From Haloquadratum walsbyi J07HQW1 (GTDB taxonomy: Archaea; Halobacteriota; Halobacteria; Halobacteriales; Haloferacaceae): a stretch of DNA of 64,000 nucleotides. The DNA is taken from assembly GCA_000415965.1 (NCBI GenBank), contig KE356560.1, positions 1,799,296 to 1,863,295 on the forward strand, written 5' to 3'. The translations under genes and the position numbers were made by a program. Below the pieces are notes generated by a model. It was not told where the DNA came from. It saw nothing but the letters and a program-made list of their open reading frames with translations, and searched no databases. Below, in pieces: positions 1 to 8,179 of the stretch (position 1 is the first letter of the stretch; the number at the start of each line of letters is the position of its first letter).

Positions 1-50
1 GCAAGCCATTCTTTTGTTGCCTCTGGCGGCATATCAAATAGATATAACAT
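1..50 (-). CDS. Start of an unidentified gene, cut by the window edge
   Basis: On the minus strand an ATG at 50-48 opens a frame that runs off the left end (first residues MLYLFDMPPEATKEWLA). Only 16 codons are visible, so no function can be given. The acidic/aliphatic composition and lack of stops fit a real start, but this is weak. Confidence 0.35.
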   Translation of the reverse strand, partial: MLYLFDMPPEATKEWL

Positions 51-175
51 CTGTGATTAAAATGGTATGTCTACGCTAACTGTGAGTTCATATAATTTAT
101 TAGAAATTCTGTCCGGAACAATCTCACAGGTATTTCGAGTAACCGAATTTAGCTCAACAATATAGCATCCTGTCG

Positions 176-829
176 CTATATTTCAGCAGGGATATCTCCC
201 ATACTGTCGGCGTCCAGTTCAGCGTCACTAAGCCACTTTTTCAGTTGATCACGTCCGTAGAGAGTGACATCTGAGTTAGTAGCCGCTTTTTTTGCACTAT
301 CAGTGTATCGTGAGGTGGTAACAACAGCGGCAGTATCGATTTCATATTCAGAATTATGCACCGTCACACCGGTATAAATTTCTTGAACGGCACTGTTACC
401 GACCGGATTTGCCTTATCGTAAGCTTTTGCTTGGATTCCGACTGTCTCCGACTCACGAAACCAAACCACATCGACACCCTGGTCACCCGATGCTCTGGTA
501 ACTGGCGCTTCACCGTCGATTCGGTCAAGAATTTCAGCGAGAACATGTTCGAATTCATACCCGGAGACGAGTTCCAGATCTGTGAGGTCCGTGTATCGGG
601 GAGACCGAGCAGATGTAGTTAACGAGACACTCTCATAAGAGTCCACTCGGCTTTGTTCGTCACGAATGATTGTAATAGCACGGTCGCGTGGAATATCTCT
701 GTTCCAGCGATGTTTGATAAGGGCCTCTGCTTGGGCACTGAGTGATGCATCAGTTGTCTCAAGAAACTCGGCGAGTGAGCTTGTAGTTCGAAGTTGCTCT
801 TTGAGATCGCGTCGGTCCCGGTTCGTCAT
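176..829 (-). CDS. Mrr-like restriction endonuclease
   Basis: A 217-aa acidic protein. The C-terminal half (about residues 85-200) has the layout of the Mrr-type (PD-(D/E)XK) nuclease fold: a GYEFEHVLAEIL helix, then GDQGVDVVW and GIQAKAY, which supply the Asp and the Q-x-K pair expected of the active site, and an SAVQEIYTG helix. The N-terminal ~80 residues are helical and not recognised. Mrr-family enzymes cut modified or foreign DNA, or act as nucleases of other defence systems; the target here is unknown. The ATG at 829 overlaps the TGA of the upstream broken Cys-rich gene as ATGA, so the two were translationally coupled. The catalytic residues look intact although the partner is not. Confidence 0.75.
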   Translation of the reverse strand: MTNRDRRDLKEQLRTTSSLAEFLETTDASLSAQAEALIKHRWNRDIPRDRAITIIRDEQSRVDSYESVSLTTSARSPRYTDLTDLELVSGYEFEHVLAEILDRIDGEAPVTRASGDQGVDVVWFRESETVGIQAKAYDKANPVGNSAVQEIYTGVTVHNSEYEIDTAAVVTTSRYTDSAKKAATNSDVTLYGRDQLKKWLSDAELDADSMGDIPAEI

Positions 830-1661
830 TCGTATCCACCGAGTTGTTTCAGTATCCCGGCATTATGCCGGTGTTTTTCACTTCCAGACTCAATCTCGTA
901 GACGATTATCTTGTTTCGTCCGAGAAGTTGTTTCCCAAGGATTACCATGTATGCGTCATTCATTCCGGCTTTCACTGAGCGGAATTCATCGGCAATATTT
1001 GTTGGTATTTTTCAACTTCGGTGTTACCTATCGAGCGACATGCTGAGCACCAGCCGTTCTCTAACTCAGTATCGGCATATGTGATATCGCAGGAATTGCA
1101 AGAATTACTGTGGGACTAACAGACATACCCAGTTCCAACGGTTTTCCGTTCATAATGATTACCGCACAAGACCTCATCGCTGACTGAGCAATAGACCGCG
1201 TGTGTACTGCAAAATCCACGGTCGCTGCGCTCTGGTTCAGCGAAACACCGTTCACAGTAGCTGATATGATCACCGCAGAAGCTGTCGTTACATGTGACAC
1301 AGGTATGACCGTGTTCGGAGCAGGTGAACTCACTGCATTCGTTGCACTTCTCGGTATGTGCTTGACACCGAATCGAGCCACAGTGATTACATGATTGGGT
1401 GTGAGTGTCGCAATGATAGCTGTCACAGTCTGTACAGTGTGCAAGGTGGGTATCGCAGTGGAATTCTCCACAGGTGCTACACTCTTCACCACACAAATTG
1501 CACGTCGTAGTATTACACGCCTTGCAGATTTCACTGTGACTAGCACAGGCTGGTGATCCACAGGACGAACACGTCTGCCGGCAGTCGCCACACACAGGTT
1601 CCCAGCAGAGTTCGCACTCAGCCGATGCTGAGGTACTGCTGCAGGTGTCGCAATGCGTCAA
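826..1661 (-). pseudogene. Cys-rich tandem zinc-finger repeat protein, broken by a nonsense codon and a frameshift
   Basis: From a TTG at 1661 the frame encodes 181 aa very rich in Cys and His. Residues ~65-140 repeat a unit of about 15 aa, C-x2-H-x3-C-x2-C (HCDTHLAHCTDC, HCDTHTQSCNHC, RCQAHTEKCNEC, TCSEHGHTCVTC), as in an array of zinc-binding knuckles. A TAG at 1118-1116 ends it, but the same frame continues with another CNSC...CSAC pair to a TGA at 974-972. A frameshift near 1000 then leads into a further coding frame (ADEFRSVKAGMNDAYM...) whose TGA at 828-826 overlaps the start of the Mrr-like nuclease gene. The frame is also open upstream of 1661 (CRSCG), so the 5' end may be truncated by the GC-rich fragment next to it. 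I infer a former zinc-repeat partner of the nuclease. Confidence 0.65.
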
Positions 1662-1687
1662 CCCACAACTGCGACAAGTCGTCGAGA

Positions 1688-1888
1688 ATGGTTCACCGAC
1701 AAGATGACCGCTTGCACGGGCAGGTGGTCGCCTACGAGGGCGACCGTCCGGTGGAGACCGCGAAGAACGGCATCCTCCGGGTCGGCAGTCACTCGAAGTA
1801 CGGCTTTGGTGAACTGCGAGTGAAGCCCGTCAAACCACGCTCGAATCAGTATCAGACATCAGAGAAAAAGACGAAGCTCACCGGGTGA
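1688..1888 (+). pseudogene. GC-rich gene fragment of unknown origin (3' end only)
   Basis: An ATG-led 66-aa stretch, much richer in GC than its flanks, ends at a TGA at 1886-1888. It contains RPVETAKNGILRVG followed by HSKYGFGELRVKPV. The Gly-rich G-x-H-x-K-Y-G-F-G-E-L segment recalls the C-terminal glycine loop of RAMP-fold (Cas5/Cas6-type) proteins, but this is only a pattern resemblance. It lies head-to-head against the 5' end of the Cys-rich gene, so it looks like foreign DNA that joined there. No function is claimed. Confidence 0.35.
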
Positions 1889-1955
1889 CATAACTCATGC
1901 GAGACTGAAGAATCGACACGAAAAAATCACCCCGCAGACTGAATAAAGAAATCGT

Positions 1956-2081
1956 ATTTGCAACAACTGTTATGAGCCTGAGACAGTCCCTGATGAAGAG
2001 TTGAGCCCGCTTGCGAGTCGCCTCCTCCTTGCTATGCTTCTGATTGGCGTGGTAGTCTCTTTGTTACTATTCTTCCTATAG
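1956..2081 (+). CDS. Small zinc-ribbon/membrane protein, start uncertain
   Basis: The frame reads CNNC, an acidic linker (YEPETVPDEELSP) and one hydrophobic helix ending LLLFFL before a TAG at 2079-2081. The single CxxC pair plus transmembrane tail is typical of tiny haloarchaeal membrane proteins. No ATG, GTG or TTG lies in this frame after the preceding TAA; the only possible start is a rare ATT at 1956, so the 5' end may have been lost. About 41 aa. Confidence 0.35.
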   Translation: MCNNCYEPETVPDEELSPLASRLLLAMLLIGVVVSLLLFFL

Positions 2082-2332
2082 TGTAACTTGGTGCTGACTT
2101 GTGGAACGTACCACTTGAACGGGTCAAACAGGTCAATCAGGTATCTCATAGCATAGTCATACCCTGTCGGAAGAAACAAACGATTCCTTTTGTGTTGTCC
2201 TGAACAGTTGATAATGTCTCATTCCATCCGTCACGAGAGAGTCATCTGGATTCTCATCGAGAGAGAGACAGATATGTATCAGAGAGGGACATCTGGCACA
2301 AGAAATATCATGTATCGTCAATATCCGCCAGT

Positions 2333-2596
2333 GTGAACAAGTCATTGTTGTATCATGGATCACTGCTAAGTTGTGGCGGAGTGCTCGTACTTCTCGGAGT
2401 GACGGGAATAGGGACAGGACTCAGCAGAGTACTGTCCGTTCCGTTCGGCGTTGGAGTGATTCTTGTCGGTGGATATCAGTGGAAGACGATGTCTGATCCG
2501 TCTGTTGAACTCCCTGCAGACTGGGTTGTGTGGGCAATGACTGTGATGACATTCATCTCGATTGGATTCATAACCATTGCTGTGCTCGGAGTTTAA
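2333..2596 (+). CDS. Small membrane protein
   Basis: An 87-aa protein with about three hydrophobic helices (residues ~8-30, 36-48 and 64-87) separated by a short polar loop (WKTMSDPSVELPADW). It is not recognised as a named family. The loop-helix LPADWVVWAMT is repeated as LPAEWVIWVVT in the decayed copy 300 bp downstream, which shows it is a real, duplicated gene. It probably sits in the cytoplasmic membrane; its role is unknown. Confidence 0.55.
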   Translation: MNKSLLYHGSLLSCGGVLVLLGVTGIGTGLSRVLSVPFGVGVILVGGYQWKTMSDPSVELPADWVVWAMTVMTFISIGFITIAVLGV

Positions 2597-2914
2597 TACC
2601 ATCGCACCTTACAAATTCAATAGCTCTGATTTGTGTCATACTCGCTGAGCGATATGCCATTCCGACAGAAGAGACGATTGCTGTTTGCTATTTGTTATTT
2701 GCTATTGATTCGCCGACCGATATACTGAGTAAAATCCACACGACAGAATACACATTAACCACGACCCTCTCACGGAGTTGTTACTGTTGATACTCAACAC
2801 CCCACAGAGGATTCCCACCCGTGATGACACGTGTGTTTCACACAGAAGACGTCCAACAGATTGAACAGCTGACTGTCTTCAATTATAATAATCGTTTTTG
2901 ATTGAAGATGGAAC

Positions 2915-3202
2915 ATGAATCGTTCGCTTCTGCTCTAGTATGCCTCAATGGTGGTTTGTGGTGGTGGATTGATTCATATCGGGCTGTCAGACACAGCTCT
3001 GAGGAGAATACTGTTTCTCATCAATGGAATCGGTGTTGTATTCAGCGTGAGCTATGAGTGGGTGACAACGTTTGATCGGTCTGAGTTACTCCCCGCTGAG
3101 TGGGTCATCTGGGTTGTGACTGCGATGGCACTCATAACAATTGTACCGAGCGAGAGATTGTGGCTATTTTGTCATAATTGTGTAACAGATTATAGCCGTT
3201 GA
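2915..3202 (+). pseudogene. Decayed paralogue of the small membrane protein at 2333
   Basis: The start MNRSLLL matches MNKSLLY of the intact copy, but a TAG at 2936-2938 interrupts codon 8. The same frame then continues (MVVCGGGLIHIG, then LLPAEWVIWVVTAMALITI) in parallel with the paralogue. After ITIV the frame diverges into PSERLWLF, while a neighbouring frame reads EIVAILS and a stop, so there is also a 3' frameshift. A tandem duplicate that has lost function. Confidence 0.55.
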
Positions 3203-3490
3203 ATCCGGTCATAGAAGTGCTCATGGAACAATTCGCCACACTCCACGAACCAATCTTGGTATTCGGTCCACTGATTGGTTTACACCTCAGTATCTGATAC
3301 AACTTACAATTGTGATGAGCGGAGCACAACAGCGGTGCCACTGAGCTTTGTAGATTGATTCTCTACCACGGTAATCAGAACACACGAGTAATCAAATGAC
3401 ACCGGACGGCAGATCAGATATACAGACACGCTCTGTGGCCGCCCGTATCATTCCCGTCGAGATGAATCACCCCGTGGCGTCTGTGACCTC

Positions 3491-4123
3491 TCAGTCCTCT
3501 GTGCGTTCCTGACGCTGGCGGTCTTTCCGGGTGAATCCGTCTGTCGTCCCTTGATTACGGGCTCGGGAGATACTTTCCGAGACTGACTTGTGGGCTGCTT
3601 CGGCGCCATCACCATCATGAGCCATGTCCAGAGATCTGTCACGGTCCATCCCCATCTGCTCGGCGGTGAGCGCCGCGTCTTGGTTGGCGCCAATAAACAG
3701 GAATTCCCAACCGTGCTCCTCACGATACTCCTCAACCCGCTCGCGGACGACCTCCTGGGGCGTTTCAGAAGCGTTCTCTTTGCCATCGGTCAACACCACG
3801 ATAATAACATTCTCGACGTCCGCAGCCGCGATGTAGTCGTCAGTTTCATCAATCGCTCGTGCGATGGCATCGTGCAAAGCGGTCTTGCCGCCCGGGCGGT
3901 AGTTATCGGTGTCCAGCGTTTCGGCATCGGCGATTTCCGACCCCTGGTACACCAACTCGACGGTGCTATCGAAGTCATACAGCGTCACCGTCGCCTCACC
4001 CTCCTCTTCGCGTTGCTCCAGCAGAAACGTATTAAATCCACCACGAGTGTCGTCGGCGATTTTTGACATTGATCCCGACGAGTCTAGTACGAATGTGACG
4101 TGTGTCTGAGACTTCATGCACAT
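3491..4123 (-). CDS. von Willebrand factor A (vWA) domain protein
   Basis: A 210-aa protein that is almost entirely one vWA domain. The MIDAS metal site DSSGS is at residues 14-18, a Thr-containing loop follows (RPGGKTALHDAI), and LTDGKEN supplies the third MIDAS loop. Such domains bind Mg2+ and mediate protein-protein contacts, often alongside AAA+ ATPases, none of which is near. There is no signal peptide, so it is cytoplasmic. The C-terminus (residues ~170-210) is a charged tail. Two ATGs two codons apart (4123 and 4117) could start it. The gene stands alone; a GC-rich palindrome lies about 70 bp upstream. Confidence 0.8.
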   Translation of the reverse strand: MCMKSQTHVTFVLDSSGSMSKIADDTRGGFNTFLLEQREEEGEATVTLYDFDSTVELVYQGSEIADAETLDTDNYRPGGKTALHDAIARAIDETDDYIAAADVENVIIVVLTDGKENASETPQEVVRERVEEYREEHGWEFLFIGANQDAALTAEQMGMDRDRSLDMAHDGDGAEAAHKSVSESISRARNQGTTDGFTRKDRQRQERTED

Positions 4124-4191
4124 CAGTCATAATCCCGCGATAAAAAGTCATTCGGTTAATATTATTTACTGTCAAACATATTCGGGAATCA

Positions 4192-4207
4192 ACCCCCCTT
4201 AGGGGGT
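4192..4207. promoter_or_regulatory. GC-rich palindrome upstream of the vWA gene
   Basis: The sequence ACCCCCCTTAGGGGGT is almost a perfect inverted repeat in an AT-rich intergenic region, about 70 bp upstream of the vWA start. It could be a terminator-like hairpin or a protein-binding site; no poly-T follows closely. Confidence 0.3.
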
Positions 4208-4338
4208 GCTATCCCATTCAGCAGATTCGTCTTAATATCTCATCGAGTGAGTGAGAAGCATATATCACTGCATATCAAAACCTGGAATCCAAGAGCACAG
4301 ACCTAAGGGTTACAATCGGTTTTTGTATATTAGAGGAC

Positions 4339-4581
4339 ATGAGTCTCACAACTACTGGCTTGACGTTAGAGTCGGATCATTTGACTCCAACGGACGAAAT
4401 GGTGGTTTCAATACGAGCAGATGGACGTGTCACAGCATCATACCCTACCGATGAGACAGCATGCTCACGCCAGCGCATGCGGGATGTGCTCGCTCGGCTG
4501 ATGGAGCATAAGCACGCGTGGAACATATACGCTGGGTTGCATGAGTCGGCAGATGACACATGCGAGGAGACAGATGATTGA
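4339..4581 (+). CDS. Small acidic protein of unknown function
   Basis: An 80-aa acidic haloarchaeal-type protein (LTPTDEMVVSIRADGRV, then a helical segment CSRQRMRDVLARLMEHKHAW, ending in DDTCEETDD). No membrane segment and no family recognised. Its end overlaps the likely start of the next gene: the downstream ATG at 4574 lies inside its last codons, so the two form a coupled pair. A TATA-like stretch just precedes the start. Confidence 0.6.
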   Translation: MSLTTTGLTLESDHLTPTDEMVVSIRADGRVTASYPTDETACSRQRMRDVLARLMEHKHAWNIYAGLHESADDTCEETDD

Positions 4582-4993
4582 TTCACTCCCCAATCGTCCA
4601 CTCAAACCCCCTGAGGTGGATGAAGTGGAGGCGCTGGTTGACTCAGGAGAGGTCTCACCGTTGACGACGATGAAGGTGTTTCCAGATGATATACTGGCGC
4701 CATTTGATGAGATTGATGAAGCCGGTGATTTCCTGCATGTGTATGAGGCACTGCGTGTATACAGTCTACTTCACGTCACTGAAGAGCACGGCACCACAGT
4801 TGCATTCTCCGAAGAAGATGGAGAATGGGTGCAGGCGATTGAAATGACAGCAGAGTATGATGCAGATGAACTTGAAACGCGCACACACGAGTTTGTTCAA
4901 GAGCACATGAGCATAGATATTGATACTGATTTTAATCCGGTGCCAGTGACATCGGAGTCATCTGATGGAGACAATGATAATGTCGATACGTGA
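4574..4993 (+). CDS. Acidic cytoplasmic protein of unknown function
   Basis: I place the start at the ATG at 4574 (MIDSLPNRPLKPPE), giving 139 aa. An upstream alternative at 4541 would overlap the previous gene more and adds a basic, unlikely leader. The protein is strongly acidic and without membrane helices. The tail (TSESSDGDNDNVDT) is disordered. It overlaps the preceding 80-aa gene by 8 bp, so co-translation is likely. Function unknown. Confidence 0.6.
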   Translation: MIDSLPNRPLKPPEVDEVEALVDSGEVSPLTTMKVFPDDILAPFDEIDEAGDFLHVYEALRVYSLLHVTEEHGTTVAFSEEDGEWVQAIEMTAEYDADELETRTHEFVQEHMSIDIDTDFNPVPVTSESSDGDNDNVDT

Positions 4994-5203
4994 CCCACAG
5001 GAGTATGGATTTTGCTGCACATGCATGCGATGAATTAGCTCAATTAAGACGGATACTCAGGGACTGATGGCACTCAAACTCGATCTGGTGACACAGCAGA
5101 TGATCTGCCATCTGTACTCGTAATCATAATAAAACCGAGTATGAATCTCAGCGATTCGACCTGACCCGTGAGTTCAGGCACGCGCTGGTGGCTATGTTCC
5201 TGC

Positions 5204-6268
5204 TCAGAGCGTGAACTCTGTCAGGGTCTCAGGATTGACAACGTGCATGGGCTGTTCATCATTGAGAAGCGCCGTAATATCATTCACGGTCAGTTCACTG
5301 TGTCGTTCGATGACATCCTGCGACGCTGAGGCGATATGCGGTGTTGTAACGACGTTTTCCATCTCTAACAATGGGTTGTTTTCAGCAATCGGCTCTTGGG
5401 GGTACACATCGAGTGCTGCGGCTTGTATCTCGTCGGTCCTGAGCGCTTCAATGAGCGCGCCGTCCTCAATGAGCGCAGCCCGTGCCGTGTTGACGAAGTA
5501 TCCATCATCAGGCATTGCCGCGAACTCTGCCGGACCAATCATATTGCGTGAACCTGGTGCAACTGCGGCATGAAGACTGACCACATCACTCTGTTGACAT
5601 AATGATTGAACATCTGTCACTTTATCGACCTGGAATGGTTCCATCTCGACGTGGTCAACAAACGGATCATACGCACGGACATCCATCCCAAAGCCGTCAC
5701 CGGCTCGCTTTGCGACCCGCCGTCCAATCCGACTAAAGCCAACAATGCCGATTGTCCGATCGCGAAGCTCTGGTCCCCGAAGGGTTGTGTATGGTGATTC
5801 GGAGCCGATTCCCCACGTTACATCTTCACGCTCTCCACCTGCTGCGGCGTCTTCCTGTGGGGTACCAGTATCTCTGCCCATCCGCAGTCGATGATGAGCC
5901 TGTGCAATATTTCTCGTTGCAGCCAACAGTAATCCCATTGTGTGATCGGCAACAGTCTCTGCGTTTCTGCCCGGTGCATATAGGACAGGAATCCCACGAT
6001 CAGTTGCGGCACTGATATCTACGCTGGCTTCAGGACCACCCCGCGGACAGGCGATTAGTTTGAGATCATCGGCAGCATCGATAAGTTCAGCTGGCACGCC
6101 CTCAAACCCAGAAATAAAGATGTCGACACCTTCTAAGCGCTGTGTCAGCGTATCGACCGGCATCCGTCCGTCTCGGGTTTCAATTGGATCAAAAATGACA
6201 TCAAATCCGAGCTCTGTCAATCGCTCAATTCCGGATTCAGTGAAATTTGAAGTGATGAGTACGTTCAC
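5204..6268 (-). CDS. D-isomer-specific 2-hydroxyacid dehydrogenase
   Basis: A cytoplasmic NAD(P)-dependent oxidoreductase of the D-2-hydroxyacid dehydrogenase family, about 354 aa. An N-terminal catalytic lobe is followed by a Rossmann domain starting at about residue 180 (RTIGIVGFSRIGRRVA, a G-x-G-x2-G-type dinucleotide site with S in place of the second G). Then come the substrate Arg region (NTARAALIEDGAL), the acidic LDVYPQEP segment and the catalytic-His segment TTPHIAS. An insertion rich in Gly and Glu near residues 140-165 is unusual in length. I choose GTG at 6268 (VNVLITSNFTESG); a TTG further up is less likely. The substrate cannot be told from sequence; phosphoglycerate, hydroxypyruvate or glyoxylate are options. 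Confidence 0.8.
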   Translation of the reverse strand: MNVLITSNFTESGIERLTELGFDVIFDPIETRDGRMPVDTLTQRLEGVDIFISGFEGVPAELIDAADDLKLIACPRGGPEASVDISAATDRGIPVLYAPGRNAETVADHTMGLLLAATRNIAQAHHRLRMGRDTGTPQEDAAAGGEREDVTWGIGSESPYTTLRGPELRDRTIGIVGFSRIGRRVAKRAGDGFGMDVRAYDPFVDHVEMEPFQVDKVTDVQSLCQQSDVVSLHAAVAPGSRNMIGPAEFAAMPDDGYFVNTARAALIEDGALIEALRTDEIQAAALDVYPQEPIAENNPLLEMENVVTTPHIASASQDVIERHSELTVNDITALLNDEQPMHVVNPETLTEFTL

Positions 6269-6689
6269 AGTTGTGTACAATCTGTACAATTATATTACAA
6301 CAGCAAGATATTAATACTGTCGTATATTCCACTTTCGTGTATGTAACTATCATATAGTATTTCACTTCTATGCACTACCATGTTTTTGACGTTCTTTTGA
6401 GTGTATTGACACTCTATGTGTCTCAGGAACACCAACTGGGGCACACGGCTCAATCGATGAAGCCCAACTGGTATGTCAGTGTCTACCCAGTCTCATGTGA
6501 TAACCCGCTTGATCCCTTCAATTCGACAGTGAACATCTGATCAGCATGTGTGGAGATAAGTATATCTGGGTAATCGACCATCGATGGTAATTTACTGTGA
6601 CTTGCATCTCACTGAGACAATCGTGTATACTTCTTCACGTGACTGGGACATAGACAAGCAGTCGATAGCCGCGTATACTCAGTTACCCT

Positions 6690-6938
6690 GCTACACTGGT
6701 CACTATTAGGGCTTTGATCGGAGGATCAACAGCGTACTCGCTCATCAGTGGCGACTGAGGTCTCCCGATATTGATCCGGACAATTGGTGGGTGTGGACTG
6801 ATTTTTGTCGTTGTCGATACGTCACTTCGAACCGACCCTGATGAGTTTTCGATTCCTCCCACAGGGCTGGTGTTGCTGGTCAGTGCTGTCTGTCTTTGCG
6901 GTCTCGGGAGAGTTCTCTTTGTCATCTCTGGTGGGTGA
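6690..6938 (+). pseudogene. Remnant of a small membrane protein gene
   Basis: The frame reads RALIGGSTAYSLISGD, a TGA at 6756-6758, then continues LIRTIGGCGLIFVVVD, an acidic loop (TDPDEFSIPPTG) and a second hydrophobic helix (LVLLVSAVCLCGLG) to a stop at 6936. It looks like a two-to-three-helix membrane protein broken by one stop, with its 5' end unclear. The rest of 6290-7289 holds nothing else I can support. Confidence 0.35.
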
Positions 6939-7289
6939 TTCGGTTGACTGACTCAGACTGCCCTGCAAATAACGACCTCATTTGAGAGACAAACCCTGTG
7001 TTCAACAATAGCTAATGACAGACAGACAGTCTCAGAACAAATACGACACATGATGTCTGTATGTCTCTGCTATATCAGACGTCCCCATAAACTCAGAAAC
7101 TAGAAATCAGAAACCAGACACATTTTGGGGAGTAACTCTGTTCGAGCTCATCGTGAGTGAACTGAGTAATGTCGTCTGGAGTTGCCGCGTCGTCGCTGCT
7201 CAGATGACTCTCTCGAGGCGATTGATGAATGTCAACAAAACGACGAACGGCTCATAAAACTATGTTCGCTCAGATTCTTGAGTTCACAC

Positions 7290-7931
7290 ATGATTGAGTT
7301 ATCGACGCTTCTTACCTTCGTTCCCGCCGCGTTGGTCATCATCATCTCTCCCGGTCCGGACACCCTGTATGTACTGACCCAGAGCATCAAGAGTGGACAG
7401 GGAGCCGGTCTGAGTGCTGGTCTTGGGACCGCGAGTGGTGTGCTCGTTCACACGACTGCTGCTGTTTTCGGTCTTGCGGCACTCCTCGAAACGAGTGGAC
7501 TCCTGTATACAATCATCAAGTATCTTGGCGTTCTCTATTTGTTCTTTTTCGGGGTTCAGATGCTTCGTAACGACGACGAATTCAACATGGATGTCGACGC
7601 TCTCGATGACCACAACGACTCTGTGATGGAATCTTATAAGAAGGCTGTTGTGGTGGATATTTCGAATCCAAAGGTAGCGGTGTTCGTCTTGGCGTTTTTC
7701 CCTCAGTTCATTCCATCGCAAGCGAACGTTACACTCCAGATGATACTACTCGGTGTGCTGTATGCAATCTTGCGTCTTTCATATCTCAGTGGTGTTACCC
7801 TCTTTACTGCTCACGCACAACGAAAGCTGCTCGAGTCGCCGCTCACCCGGCGAGCAGTCCGGTACGCGAACGGTAGCGTGCTACTTGGATTCGGCGCAAA
7901 GCTTGCATTCGAAAAACGTCCACTTCCTTGA
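7290..7931 (+). CDS. LysE/RhtB-family amino acid exporter
   Basis: A 213-aa polytopic membrane protein. It shows the LysE/RhtB signature: an N-terminal helix followed by ISPGPDTLYVL (SPGPD at ~20-24), a Gly-rich helix (GLSAGLGTASGVLVHT), then YLGVLYLFFFGVQML and a final segment with NPKVAVFVLAFFPQF. Family members export amino acids or derivatives by proton-coupled antiport. I start at the ATG at 7290 (MIELSTLLTF); the frame is open further up but that leader is basic and polar. No partner gene is adjacent, and a T-rich tract follows as a likely terminator. Confidence 0.85.
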   Translation: MIELSTLLTFVPAALVIIISPGPDTLYVLTQSIKSGQGAGLSAGLGTASGVLVHTTAAVFGLAALLETSGLLYTIIKYLGVLYLFFFGVQMLRNDDEFNMDVDALDDHNDSVMESYKKAVVVDISNPKVAVFVLAFFPQFIPSQANVTLQMILLGVLYAILRLSYLSGVTLFTAHAQRKLLESPLTRRAVRYANGSVLLGFGAKLAFEKRPLP

Positions 7932-7955
7932 TGAGCGATAATCTGACTGTCTCAT

Positions 7956-7975
7956 CTTATTTTTATTTTATTCTA
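7956..7975 (+). terminator. T-rich tract after the LysE-family gene
   Basis: A run of short T tracts (ttatttttattttattct) begins about 25 bp after the stop codon. Poly-T tracts are the usual archaeal termination signal. Confidence 0.4.
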
Positions 7976-8179
7976 CTCTTCTGCAATCTCTCCCAGTTGA
8001 TGATCTCAACAGAGACGATTTAGAGTTGTTGCGTCTGAAATAATAACTGACATTATTTGCTAATCAATAGGAATCATCGAAAGCACAGATGAAAGAACAC
8101 CATCGGAATGTCCAGATGCATAGCCAATTACGACAGCCATTGTCATTATCTCACGAAAGCACGAGAGACAGAGACACAC

